Made by a program: the position numbers and the translations under genes. Positions 53,927-63,236 of a stretch of DNA of 64,000 nucleotides are shown piece by piece; position 1 is the first letter of the stretch; the number at the start of each line of letters is the position of its first letter. The notes beneath the pieces were generated by a model. The model made no database searches. It had not been told where the DNA came from and saw nothing but the letters and a program-made list of their open reading frames with translations. Origin of the DNA: an uncultured Lachnospiraceae bacterium (GTDB lineage: Bacteria > Bacillota > Clostridia > Lachnospirales > Lachnospiraceae); the NCBI GenBank assembly GCA_947652925.1, contig CANTEW010000003.1, positions 1-64,000 on the forward strand, written 5' to 3'.

Positions 53927-53991
53927 AATGTATCACGGATATACATCGGAGGGTTGTCAGGACTCTCCGATGATATTTACGAGGAGAGCGA

Positions 53992-54864
53992 ATGGGAGTT
54001 GGAAAAAAACATTATAAGATACTTTTTATGGCGCCCACAGTGATCGCGTTGCTGCTCACGACTGTATTCCCATTGGTCTATAGTATCGTCATCAGCCTGT
54101 TCAACTGGAATCTGGTAAAGCCGGATACAAAATGGCAGTTTGTGGGGCTTAGGGATTATATCAATATATTAAAAAATCCGGAATATATATCGGCTTTGAA
54201 AGTCACGGTGATCTATGTTATCGTAGTAGTGGCGGTGGAAGTGGTGTTAGGGGTCCTCCTGGCGATTTTGGCTTTCCAGAAGGTGTTCGGCACGCGGATC
54301 TTGCGGACGGTGGTGATCTCAGCTATGGTGATCAGTCCGGTGATCGTGGGTACGGCCTGGAGGCTGAAGTACAATCCCGGGTATGGGCTGATCAACTATT
54401 TCCTGGACCGGATCGGGATCGGAGGCTATGGATTCCTGGCCGATGCGAAGACTGTGGTGCCTGCCATCATGGTGGCGGACGTGTGGGTATGGACGCCCCT
54501 GGTGTTTTTGATCTGTCTGTCCGGACTGCAGAGCGTGTCCCAGGATGCGCTGGAGGCGGCCAGTATCGACGGGGCGAATGCGGTCCAGCGTTTTTTCTAC
54601 GTGACGCTGCCGGCGCTCAGGCCCTCGATCGTCCTGGCGATATTGATGCGGACCATGGATGCGTTTAAGCAGTACGATCTGATCTATGCCATGACAGCGG
54701 GCGGGCCGGGCACGGCCAGCCAGAATGTGAATATCCTGATGTACAATACGGCGTTCCAATACTTCAATGTATCCAAAGGAGCGGCTATGGGCGTCCTATC
54801 GGTCATCCTGATCAATATCGCGGCCATGTTCCTGCTAAGACTGAATAAGAGGGAGGCGGTATGA
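53992..54864 (+). CDS. ABC sugar transporter permease 1 (MalF/UgpA type)
   Basis: A 290-residue permease with about six membrane segments. The EAA loop is EAASIDGANAVQRFFYVTLPALRPSI (about 193-218), the site that docks to a MsmX/UgpC-type ATPase, which is not encoded in the operon. The sequence is intact. GAGGAG precedes ATG 53992. It is followed with an ATGA overlap by permease 2, which is frameshifted, so the importer as a whole is probably dead. Confidence 0.92.
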   Translation: MGVGKKHYKILFMAPTVIALLLTTVFPLVYSIVISLFNWNLVKPDTKWQFVGLRDYINILKNPEYISALKVTVIYVIVVVAVEVVLGVLLAILAFQKVFGTRILRTVVISAMVISPVIVGTAWRLKYNPGYGLINYFLDRIGIGGYGFLADAKTVVPAIMVADVWVWTPLVFLICLSGLQSVSQDALEAASIDGANAVQRFFYVTLPALRPSIVLAILMRTMDAFKQYDLIYAMTAGGPGTASQNVNILMYNTAFQYFNVSKGAAMGVLSVILINIAAMFLLRLNKREAV

Positions 54865-55699
54865 TGGAGAGACATAAGAAAGTCAAATGGTCGAAGGCAG
54901 TCTTCTTTGTACTCGTATGGACAGTGATCGTCATCTATGTCCTGCCGATCCTGTGGATCGTGACCACCTCTTTTAAGACGGACGCGGAGGCTTATGCGCT
55001 GCCCATCAAGTGGATCGGCTTTGAGTGGACGACAGTCAATTATCAGAATGTATTCCAGAAAGGATCTATGATCCATAATTTTTGGAACAGCGTTTTTGTG
55101 GCGGTCCTGAGCAGTCTCTTGAGCCTGCTGATCGGCGTGCCTGCCGCGTATGCTCTGTCCCGTTACAGGATGAAGAGGGGGGAGATGATCTCCAACTGGA
55201 TCTTGAGCACGCGCATGGCGCCGCCCATCCTCTGTGCGGTCCCCTATTATATCTTGTCAAAATCTGTGGGGGTCTATGACACGAAGGGGCTGCTGGTCCT
55301 GATGCACGTGCTGCTGATCTTGTCGTGGGTGGTATGGATGATGCGGTCGTTTTTTGACGATCTGCCTATAGAGATCGACGAGTCCTGTCTGATCGACGGG
55401 TGCAGCCGCTTTACCTGCCTGACGCGGGTGATCCTGCCTCTTTCGGCATCGGGGCTGGGGCTACGTTTATCTACAGTATCATCCTCTCGTGGAATGAGTA
55501 TTTCTTTGCGTTGGTCCTGACCAACGTCAACGCGCAGACCCTGCCGGCGTCGATCACATCTTTTATGTCAGTGTACGGCCTTATGTGGGGACAGATGTGC
55601 GCGGCGGGAACGATCATCATGCTCCCGATCCTGTTTTTCGTGTTCGTGATGCAGAAACAGCTGGTGCGGGGTTTGTCTATGGGTGCGGTGAAAGGCTAA
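54861..55699 (+). pseudogene. ABC sugar transporter permease 2 (MalG/UgpE type), frameshifted
   Basis: The first frame from ATG 54861 (or 54864) encodes five membrane segments and the EAA-like loop ESCLIDGCSRFTCLTRVILPLSASGL, then goes out of frame and ends at 55520. The second frame resumes as ATFIYSIILSWNEYFFALVLTN and runs to the normal C-terminus KQLVRGLSMGAVKG at 55699. The frames meet at a G-run (55457-55460); one missing base there would restore a normal GLAATFIYS-type junction. The full product would be about 279 residues. Confidence 0.88.
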
Positions 55700-55715
55700 G
55701 ATGAGGAGGATCATT

Positions 55716-56826
55716 ATGACATCAAGAGAGAGTATTGGCGAGTATGGCGCATCAGCAGCCGGACAGGATACCGGTCTATTTTGGAGGGACTTCTTCCTTT
55801 CTCACAGATGCCCAGTACAGACGGCTGAAAGACCATCTGCGTATCCAGGGGGAGCCGGATCCCTATCGGAAAGGCCACACGGGGACGATCTACGATCCGC
55901 AGATCCTGGACGCGCTGGGCGTGGATGTGAGGTTCCTGGTCTATCGGCTGGAAGACTATGGGATCCGGGAAGTGGTGGATGAGGACCATATGATCGACGA
56001 GTGGGGGATCATGCTGGTGCGTTCCGGGAACATGTGGTCGCGGATGTCCACGCCGCTGAAAGATGCGGATATGGATCAGATCCGGGGATATCAGTTCCCA
56101 GATCCGGGACGGGACACTGGGAATGGAGGGCTGGAGCAGGAGGCGAAAGACTTAAGAGAACATACAGAGTATGCACTGGTCGCCCGTTCTGTCCACTCTG
56201 CCAGTTTCATGGAATTGGGATGCTGGTTGCGGGGCAGTGAAGATTTTCTGTGTGAACTGGTCATGGAGGAAGAGTCCTGCCATGTCCTGCTGGATAAGAT
56301 TATGGATGTACAGATGGGGTATTATGAAAGATTCCTGCAGAAAGTGGGACCTTATGTAGATATCGTGGAGACCTCCGAGGACTTCGGGACCCAGCAGTCT
56401 CTGTTCTTATCGCCACAGACTTACAGGAACATGATCATGCCCAGGAGACAGAAGATCAACAGTGTGATACATAGATACGCGCCCCAGGCGAAGATCCTCC
56501 ACCATACCTGCGGGGCGGTCCGCAAGCTGATCCCGGATCTGATCGACACGGGGATCGATATCCTGAACCCGATCCAGCCCAATCTTCCCGGGATGGATGC
56601 CAGGGAACTGAAAGAAGAATTCGGGGATAAGATCTGTTTCTGCGGGGGTATCGACATGCAGTATGCCATCAATGGGAGTTTCCAGGAGATCGACAGGGAA
56701 GTATCAAGATGCAGGGAACAGTTGGGGTACGGCGGCGGATATCTCTACTCCACCTCGAACCATATCCAGGAGGATACCCCGGTAGAGAATGTCCTCCGCC
56801 TGTTTGGAGATTTTCAGAGATTTTGA
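55716..56826 (+). pseudogene. UroD-superfamily protein 1, 5'-frameshifted by loss of an AG unit
   Basis: AGGAGG precedes ATG 55716, reading MTSRES, then out of frame. The true frame continues from TTG 55735 as LASMAHQQPDRIPVYFGG and is open to 56826. The paralogue downstream starts MTSRERVQLI from a run of five AG units; here only four are present (55725-55732), so one dinucleotide was lost. The body has the Zn-type H-x-C motif in ILHHTCGAVRKL and LNPIQPNLPGMD. Initiation at TTG 55735 could rescue expression. Relatives are UroD/MtaA-like decarboxylases or methyltransferases. Confidence 0.8.
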
Positions 56827-56850
56827 TCTATAGAAGGAGAGTGAAAGACC

Positions 56851-57978
56851 ATGACTTCAAGAGAGAGAGTACAGCTTATCTTAGACCATAAGAAACCGGA
56901 CCGTGTAGCGGTGGACTTAGGATCCACGGCTTCAGGCTTCACCAATCCCACTATGAAAAGGGTGAAAGAGTATTTTGGCATTGAAGGAGGGGACATCGTG
57001 TTCCGTCCGGATGAGTCGGCGGCTATCTACAACGATCAGGTGTTGGAAAAGATGGGGAGCGATTTCAGGCATGTCTTCCTGATGCCGCCGGAAGAGGGGG
57101 CGGCCGGGTTCCAGGGAGGGGACACGGCGGTGAATGAATGGGGGATGCAGAAGACGATGAAGGCCGGGCTGTCCCAGAATTCCAGCAATCCTCTGGCGGA
57201 TGCAGATTCTATTGAGGACTTGAAGGCATACCACTGGCCGGATCCCTATGCGCCGGGCAGGGACAGGGGGATCAAGGAGCGGATCGAGGATCTGTACAAC
57301 AATACGGACTATGCGCTGGCAGCCCGGGCAGTCTCCCATGGTTTTTTTGAATTGGCCTGGGAATTGAGAGGGATGGAAAATTTCCTGGTGGATATGATGG
57401 CGGAAAAGGATCTTGCAAATTATCTGCTGGATCAGATCCTGGATATACAGATGGGCATGTACGACGTGCTGTTAAAAGATGCGGGGCAATACGTCCAGAT
57501 GGTAGAGACGGCGGATGATTACGGGACCCAGAACGGGCCTCTGATGTCGCCGGCACTGTTCCGGGAGATGATCCTGCCCAGGCGCAGGAGACTGAACGAC
57601 TTTATCCGGTCGAAGGCGCCCCATGCCAAGATCTTCCATCACACCTGCGGGTCGGTGTATAAGCTGCTCCCGGATCTGATCGAGGCGGGGATCGATGTGC
57701 TCAATCCTGTCCAGCATTCTGCCGCGGAGATGGATACATACCGTCTCCAGGAGGAATTTGGGGATAAAGTGATCTTCCATGGGGCGATCGACGAGCAGAC
57801 GGCGCTGATCTACGGGCGGGATGTGCTGAGACACGAGATGGAGGAACGGATCCGGTCGCTGGGGAAAGACGGAGGCTATATCATGGCGCCCACCAGTAAT
57901 TTTCAGGACGATATGCCTCTTGAGAATATCGTGGACTTTGCATCTATGGCAAAAGAGATCGGGGATTATAGCAGATAG
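56851..57978 (+). CDS. UroD-superfamily protein 2 (uroporphyrinogen decarboxylase/methyltransferase-like)
   Basis: A 375-residue intact paralogue of the preceding gene. MTSRERVQLILDHKKPDRVAVDLGS is the usual N-terminus; H-x-C occurs in IFHHTCGSVYKLLPDLIEAGID, and VETADDYGTQNGPLMSPALF and ILNPVQ-like VLNPVQHSAAEMD follow. UroD-superfamily members include heme-pathway decarboxylases and Zn/corrinoid methyltransferases, but the final Cys ligand of MtaA-type enzymes is not evident (APTSN is found where GC is expected). Its occurrence with a sugar importer and kinase points to carbohydrate-derivative metabolism. The reaction is unknown. Confidence 0.8.
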   Translation: MTSRERVQLILDHKKPDRVAVDLGSTASGFTNPTMKRVKEYFGIEGGDIVFRPDESAAIYNDQVLEKMGSDFRHVFLMPPEEGAAGFQGGDTAVNEWGMQKTMKAGLSQNSSNPLADADSIEDLKAYHWPDPYAPGRDRGIKERIEDLYNNTDYALAARAVSHGFFELAWELRGMENFLVDMMAEKDLANYLLDQILDIQMGMYDVLLKDAGQYVQMVETADDYGTQNGPLMSPALFREMILPRRRRLNDFIRSKAPHAKIFHHTCGSVYKLLPDLIEAGIDVLNPVQHSAAEMDTYRLQEEFGDKVIFHGAIDEQTALIYGRDVLRHEMEERIRSLGKDGGYIMAPTSNFQDDMPLENIVDFASMAKEIGDYSR

Positions 57979-57998
57979 GCTGACGAGGGGGTGTGAGG

Positions 57999-59507
57999 AT
58001 GGAGCAGTTGCTTCTGGGGATCGACATAGGGACCAGCGCCTGTAAGGTCGCCCTTTTTACCAGGGAAGGCAGGGCGGTGGCCGCGAAGAGTGTAAAATAC
58101 CCCTGCCAGTACCCGGCTCCGGGATGGGTGGAACAATATCCTCCGGTCTGGTGGGAGGCTGTGTGCAGAGCGGTGAAGAGCGTTCTGTCAGACGGGGATA
58201 TCCCGCCGGCATCCATCGCGGGGGTGGGCGTGGACGGTCAGAGCTGAGCGCCTGTGTACCTGGACGAGGCTGGAGAGGTACTGGCCGACGCTCCCCTGTG
58301 GCTGGACACCCGGGCGAAAGAGGAGTGCCGGAGGCTGAACGAGGCCATCGGCGAGGAGGAGATCTTCCGTGTAGCGGGGAATCCCCTCCAGCCCATGTAT
58401 GCCACCGGGAAAGTCATCTGGCTGAAGGAGCATCATCCTGAGATCTTCGGGAAAGTGGCGAAGATCCTGTCGTCTAACGGGTATATCACTTATAAACTAT
58501 GCGGCGAGATGGTCATGGATCCGTCCCAGGGGTATAGCTGGCATTGTTTTGACATACGGCAGGGCTACTGGGATCATGAGATGGGCGGCAAGCTGGGCAT
58601 ACCTTCGGGGATGCTGCCGGCGATCGTCCCCTGTCATCAGGTGGTGGGCCGGGTGACGCGCGAGGCGGCGGAGCAGACCGGGCTTTTGGCCGGGACGGAG
58701 GTGGTGGCCGGAGGACTGGACGCCGCCTGCGCCACGCTGGGCGCCGGGGTCATACATGCCGGGGAATGCCAGGAACAGGGCGGGCAGGCCGGCGGTATCA
58801 GCATCTGTATAGACACATATAAGGCGGATCCCAGGCTGATCTTGAGCCGCCATGTGGTCCCGGGGACGTGGATCTTGCAGGGCGGGACCACGGGCGGCGG
58901 GGGCGTCATGCGCTGGATGGAGCGGGAATTTGCCCAGTATGAACGTTCCAGAGAAGGGGAGACGGGGATGTCCTCCTTAGAGCAGTTGAACGTTCTGGCG
59001 GAACAGATCCCGCCCGGGTCGGAGGGGCTGGTATTCCTCCCGTATATGTCCGGCGAGAGGACCCCCATCTGGGATGCCAACGCCAAGGGCGTTTTCTACG
59101 GACTTGACTATGCCAAGACGAAAGGCCATATGGTGCGGGCGGCCATGGAAGGCGTGGCTTACTCGATCCGGCACAACATCGACGTGGCGGAGGAGGCCGG
59201 GTGCAGCGTGGGGACGCTGAGAGCCACCGGAGGGTCGGCCAATTCCCTGCTGTGGACACAGATGAAGGCGGATATCACCGGAAAAGATCTTTCTGTGCCT
59301 TATTCCGACATGGCTACGGTGCTGGGGACGGTCCTGCTGACAGGGGTAGGCGTGGGCGTGTACAGAGACTTTGAGGAGGCTGTGGGTCTGACGATCAAAG
59401 AAGAGCGGTATCACAGGGCGGATCCGGGGCTTTGGGACGCGTATGATAGAAATTATAGGATCTACAGGGGATTGTACCAGGCGTTAAAAGGCATCATGGA
59501 TCGATGA
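57999..59507 (+). pseudogene. FGGY-family carbohydrate kinase interrupted by in-frame TGA
   Basis: ATG 57999 has GAGGGGG eight bases upstream. The N-domain MEQLLLGIDIGTSACKVALF runs to SIAGVGVDGQS, where TGA (58245-58247) stands at a position usually occupied by Trp in xylulokinase-like proteins (GQSW); the same frame continues with PVYLDEAGEVLADAPLWLDTRA to the normal end at 59507. A single G-to-A change (TGG to TGA) explains it. The C-domain keeps LRATGGSANSLLWTQMKADI. The intact product would be 502 residues and would phosphorylate the imported sugar. Confidence 0.88.
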
Positions 59508-59519
59508 CAGAGGATAGGG

Positions 59520-59545
59520 GGCCGCAGCGGTGAGCTGCGGCTCTT
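59520..59545 (+). terminator. Hairpin after the kinase pseudogene
   Basis: GGCCGCAG and CTGCGGCT pair with a 7-base loop, followed by CTTGATG. The T-run is weak. Confidence 0.5.
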
Positions 59546-60015
59546 GATGATCGCCGGATATAGTCTTGGCCCTGTCCGCTTTCATCCCACAGTACATATA
59601 ACGGTCACCAGCCCCAGGTCCTCAGCGGAGCAGAAGAAGAGACGGCTGACTGACAAGATACAGAGCCTGGGCAAGGTGAGGATCAAAACAAGTGGAAAAT
59701 TGGGATGGGATTGTGAAGTTGCTGAAATATTTTCAATAAAGTATTGATTTTATGGCAAATTGCATATATAATAAATCTATCAATGCATACAGCTTATTTT
59801 TTCCGGTTTTGTCACGACGACCCATATGTCTGTCGCAAGGTATATCGTCCAGGGATCCCACTATGCCGTTTGGCGTACCATGGATGTATACATGCTGGCA
59901 GGTATCCCGGAAAAATGCTTTTTGCAGGACTTGTGCGGCGCAGCTTCTTTATGGGCGGCATCAAGCATAGGTTATGAGTAGAATATTTTACGTTTAAGAA
60001 GGGGGAAGATTTGTT
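59546..60015 (+). promoter_or_regulatory. Promoter and long leader of the formate/nitrite channel gene
   Basis: A sigma-A promoter is seen: TTGATT (59744-59749), 17 bp, TATAAT (59767-59772). The leader from about 59780 to the ATG is about 235 bases, long enough for a structured RNA; it holds small open frames but no known riboswitch I can recognise. 59546-59743 shows a short protein-like frame without a Shine-Dalgarno sequence; I do not call it a gene. Confidence 0.5.
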
Positions 60016-60828
60016 ATGATGAATTCACCAGCAGAAATCGCAAAAAATTATGTACCGATCGGTAAAGGCAAGACAACGATGAAAGCTAGTAAACTGTTCA
60101 TCCTGGGTATCCTGGCCGGGATGTTCATCGCTATCGCGGGTGTTGGCGCTTCTACTGCTTCTGTCAGCATCGCGGCTCCGTCCGTAGCGAAATTGGTAGG
60201 TGCGTGCGTGTTCCCGGCAGGTCTTACTCTGGTCATCCTGGCTGGTAGTGAGCTGTTCACCGGAAACTGTCTGATCATCATCTCTGTTTTGGAAAAAGAA
60301 GCGAGCATCGTAGGTATGCTGCGTAACTGGGTGATCGTTTATCTGGGCAACTTTGTAGGGAGTATCTTTGTAGCATGGAGTATGACAGCATGTCATCAGC
60401 TGAGCCTGTTCGACGGCGCATTGGCAGGTGCTACGATCAATACGGCTGTGGCTAAATGTTCTCTCACTTTCGGGGATGCATTCTTAAAAGGCCTTTTCTG
60501 TAACTTCCTGGTATGTCTGGCTGTATGGCTGGGATTTTCTTCTAAGACTGCTGCTGGTAAGATCGCTGCCCTTTTCTATCCGATCATGGTATTCGTACTG
60601 AGTGGCTTCGAGCATAGTGTTGCCAATATGTTCTATGGTCCTGCAGGTCTGTTTGCTATGGGAAATGCAGATTATCTTGCAAAAGCTACTGCTGATACCG
60701 CTAAATTGACTTGGGGTGCATTCTTCGGAAAGAACCTGATCCCTGTGACACTGGGCAACATCGTCGGCGGCGCATTGTTCGTTGGTGTTGTATACTGGTT
60801 CATCTATCTGAAGAAAGACGACAAATAA
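60016..60828 (+). CDS. Formate/nitrite transporter family channel
   Basis: A 270-residue FNT pentameric channel subunit with six hydrophobic segments. FILGILAGMFIAIAGVGAST is TM1, LAGSELFTGNC (about 74-84) is the conserved omega-loop region, GNFVGSIFVAW follows, the central pore His lies in FVLSGFEHSVANMFYGPAGL (about 202), and GNIVGGALFVG is the last helix. It moves formate (or nitrite/hydrosulfide in other subgroups). The CO dehydrogenase genes elsewhere in the window make formate plausible. ATG 60016, or 60019, follows AAGGGGGAAG. Confidence 0.92.
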   Translation: MMNSPAEIAKNYVPIGKGKTTMKASKLFILGILAGMFIAIAGVGASTASVSIAAPSVAKLVGACVFPAGLTLVILAGSELFTGNCLIIISVLEKEASIVGMLRNWVIVYLGNFVGSIFVAWSMTACHQLSLFDGALAGATINTAVAKCSLTFGDAFLKGLFCNFLVCLAVWLGFSSKTAAGKIAALFYPIMVFVLSGFEHSVANMFYGPAGLFAMGNADYLAKATADTAKLTWGAFFGKNLIPVTLGNIVGGALFVGVVYWFIYLKKDDK

Positions 60829-60870
60829 AATACATAATCGTATAAACGATGGAATGATCATTAGATCGAT

Positions 60871-60908
60871 AGGGGCTGTTGCACGGAGAGTGTATCAGCC
60901 TCTTTTTA
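60871..60908 (+). terminator. Terminator of the FNT channel gene
   Basis: AGGGGCTG and CAGCCTCT pair (one G-T) over a 17-base loop, then TTTTTAG. Confidence 0.7.
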
Positions 60909-60930
60909 GTATACCCGGCGGGCGCACTGC

Positions 60931-60970
60931 AAAAAGGGTGTCTGCTGATCAGATCGGAAGGCACCCTTTG
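60931..60970 (-). terminator. Terminator of the ABC-class ATPase gene
   Basis: AAAGGGTG and CACCCTTT pair around an inner TGATCAGATC segment; on the minus strand the stem is followed by a TTTTTG run just after the ATPase stop. Confidence 0.8.
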
Positions 60971-60984
60971 CGTATGTTTTTGCC

Positions 60985-62688
60985 TTACAGCATCAGTCCG
61001 CGGTAGCGGTCGATGCAGGCGTAGATCTCCTGTGGTCTTGGCATGGCCAGGTTAGAGGAGAGATAGGAACTCTCGTTGATGGAGGCCAGGCCTTTTTCGT
61101 GGAGCTGGGCGGACAGTCTGGGTATGATATCCTTTAAGGGAGTGCGTCCGTCAAAACAATGGAGTTCCATATATTTCAGAAGATAGGCCAGAGCGGTGGT
61201 CTGTTCGCTGTCCACCAGTTGTTCCACATAGCGCAGATCCACCGTCTCTTTGTTGATGGAAAAAGCGTCTTTGCCCATGGTCTTCATCTTGATCCGGTCG
61301 TTTTTGCGGAAGGAGGAGGACTGACGGGGGCAGCGGCTGGTGGTGGGTGGCGCTGCTTTCGGTGCGTCTTCGCAGGTCAGTGGGAAGGCTTTAGCTTCCT
61401 GTTTGGCCAGTTCTGTGATGTCCATGGGTTTGTACTGGTTCATCTGTAAGATGGTGTCTGCCACATGGAAATAGGAGCCGGAGCTTCCCGCCACGATGAC
61501 GGAGGAGATCCCCTGTTCCTGGTAGATCTGGCGGACGCGTTCGATGAAAGGCGTGATCGGTTCCTGGTCCCGGTGTACCACCCGCTGCATCAGGTCGTCC
61601 CGCACCATGAAATTGGTGGCGCAGGTGTCCTCGTCGATGAGGAACAGCCGTGTGTCCGCTTCCATGGCCTCGATCACGTTGGCGGCCTGGGAGGTGCTGC
61701 CGCTGGCGTCTTCTGTGGAGAAGGCGCGGGTATCCCGGTCATTGGGCAAGTTGTTGATGAACATGGAGATGTCGGCTTTCTTGATGCTGCGCCCATCTTC
61801 CGCGCGTATCTTCACCGCGGTGTCGTCCGTCGCCACATATTCCCGGCCATCCCCGGCGATGTGGTCGTATACGCCCAGTTCCAGGGCTTTCAGCAATGTG
61901 GATTTGCCATGGTAGCCGCCGCCCACGATCAATGTGATCCCCTGGGGGATGCCCATGCCTGTGAGCGGGCCGTGGTTGGGCAGATCCAGAGTGATCTCCA
62001 GGGAAGAGGGGGATCTGAAAGGTACGGCATTTTTCATAGGGCGGGCGGATACGCCGCTCTCTCTGGGCAGGATCGTCCCGTTTGCCACGAAAGCGGTCAG
62101 CTTCCGGGCTTTGATCTGCTGGCGGATGTAATATTGGTCTTCGCTCAGTTCTTTGACTTTCTGGACCTTCCGGGCATCCAGTTTCTTGTAGTAGAGACTC
62201 TGGGGGATGCACTCCGGCAGGAAATCGAAGAGGATCTTGATCAGTTCCCCAGAGTTGATACGGCGGCCGTCGGCGGGGAATCCCACTTCCATCCGGACCA
62301 GAAGACTGCCGTTCTTTGGATCCATCTGGCAGGCGGTGCGTTCCAGGATCTCCTGTCCGCAGCGGCTGACGCCGATCAGTCCGCTCTTGCCGGAACCACG
62401 GGCTTTGAAACTGTATTGTCCCAGTGCGCGGGAGAACAGGCGCAGGATATGGTCCTGGAGGGCGATACGCTTGTGGGGCTGGTCGTAGGTGTCGGCGGGA
62501 AAGCCTGCCTCCTGTCCGGATACTGCGATGCTGACCTTGGAGGGAGAGGCAAAAGGGTCGCCCTGTACATGGTCGATGTTCAGGATGTATCCGGGAAAAC
62601 GGTAACTCCCCCGGGTGTCTTTGTATGCGGGATAACTTTTGTGGTCGATCTGCCGGAGCAGCTGTTTGAGGTCGTTGGCTTGTTTCAT
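60985..62688 (-). CDS. Predicted ATPase of the ABC class (PF09818 type)
   Basis: A 567-residue soluble protein of the ABC_ATPase (PF09818) group. An N-terminal domain with YKDTRGSYRFPGYILNIDHVQGDPFASPS is characteristic. Walker A is LIVGGGYHGKSTLLKALE (about 255), Walker B is RLFLIDEDTCATNFMVRD (about 345), and a signature-like stretch is DASGSTSQAANVIEAMEA. A basic, proline-rich linker follows (about 455-480). The ATG at 62688 is about 11 bases after AAAGGAG. Bacterial members have no settled function; RNA-related roles are suggested by the trypanosome homologue MRB1590. Confidence 0.85.
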   Translation of the reverse strand: MKQANDLKQLLRQIDHKSYPAYKDTRGSYRFPGYILNIDHVQGDPFASPSKVSIAVSGQEAGFPADTYDQPHKRIALQDHILRLFSRALGQYSFKARGSGKSGLIGVSRCGQEILERTACQMDPKNGSLLVRMEVGFPADGRRINSGELIKILFDFLPECIPQSLYYKKLDARKVQKVKELSEDQYYIRQQIKARKLTAFVANGTILPRESGVSARPMKNAVPFRSPSSLEITLDLPNHGPLTGMGIPQGITLIVGGGYHGKSTLLKALELGVYDHIAGDGREYVATDDTAVKIRAEDGRSIKKADISMFINNLPNDRDTRAFSTEDASGSTSQAANVIEAMEADTRLFLIDEDTCATNFMVRDDLMQRVVHRDQEPITPFIERVRQIYQEQGISSVIVAGSSGSYFHVADTILQMNQYKPMDITELAKQEAKAFPLTCEDAPKAAPPTTSRCPRQSSSFRKNDRIKMKTMGKDAFSINKETVDLRYVEQLVDSEQTTALAYLLKYMELHCFDGRTPLKDIIPRLSAQLHEKGLASINESSYLSSNLAMPRPQEIYACIDRYRGLML

Positions 62689-62725
62689 GGATCTGCGCAC
62701 TCCTTTCTCATGATACAGTAGTCTT

Positions 62726-63226
62726 TTACCGGTCTTGCATGCTGATGGCTTCTACGGCGACGCTCCCGCCCCGTACCACCTCGATGCGCCCGCTGAAATC
62801 CTGGTTTAGGAGATCGATGATGTCGTTGTTGCGGGCTTCTGTCTGGGTGGACTCCAGGAGGATGCTGTTCTTGCCGTAGTCAGTGACCTGTATGCCGAAG
62901 ACCTGCGCGATCCGGAATACTTCTTCACGGTCGCTCTTGTTGCAGCCTTTGACTTTTACAAATAAGATCTCTTTCATATGGATGGGCGTGTCTGTGAAAT
63001 CGATCACTTTGATGATGCCCACGCTGCGGTTCAATTGTTTTTTGATCTGTTCAAAGGTGATATCGTCGCTGATCACTCCGATGGTCATGCGGGAGACGGT
63101 GGGGTCTTCAGTCTCGCCCACTGTGAGGGACTGCAGGTTGTATGATTTCCCGGAGAAAAGACCGGAGATCTTGGCCAGCATGCCGACTTCATTTTCAACG
63201 AACAGTGAGATCCAACGTTTTTTCAT
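62726..63226 (-). CDS. ilvN: Acetolactate synthase small (regulatory) subunit
   Basis: A 166-residue IlvN/IlvH. The N-terminal ACT domain is RWISLFVENEVGMLAKISGLFSGKSYNLQSL, binding valine for feedback control; a C-terminal ACT-like domain follows (LFVKVKGCNKSDREEVFRIAQVFGIQVTDYG). The start at 63226 has AGGAGG six bases upstream on the minus strand. It lies ten bases downstream of the catalytic subunit gene. Confidence 0.95.
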   Translation of the reverse strand: MKKRWISLFVENEVGMLAKISGLFSGKSYNLQSLTVGETEDPTVSRMTIGVISDDITFEQIKKQLNRSVGIIKVIDFTDTPIHMKEILFVKVKGCNKSDREEVFRIAQVFGIQVTDYGKNSILLESTQTEARNNDIIDLLNQDFSGRIEVVRGGSVAVEAISMQDR

Positions 63227-63236
63227 GATCGTCCTC

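Noticed and set aside
55400..55699. Separate small permease-like gene
   Set aside because: It is the displaced C-terminal half of permease 2 after a one-base frameshift, not an independent gene.
52601..58247. Selenocysteine or UGA=Trp recoding to explain the TGA codons in the operon
   Set aside because: Neither site is a plausible Sec position, many intact genes here end in TGA, and frameshifts in the same operon point to decay.
59544..59977. Small open frames before the FNT channel gene
   Set aside because: No Shine-Dalgarno sequences or recognisable motifs; they overlap the promoter and leader.
59780..60000. ZTP (pfl) riboswitch, expected before some formate-related genes
   Set aside because: The GGGTCGTGAC-type core is not on the coding strand; only a superficial reverse-strand resemblance (GTCACGACGACCC) exists.
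61465..62721. Long plus-strand open frame (418 codons) opposite the ABC-class ATPase gene
   Set aside because: It is antisense to a gene with clear Walker motifs, has an unnatural composition and no Shine-Dalgarno sequence; a shadow frame.
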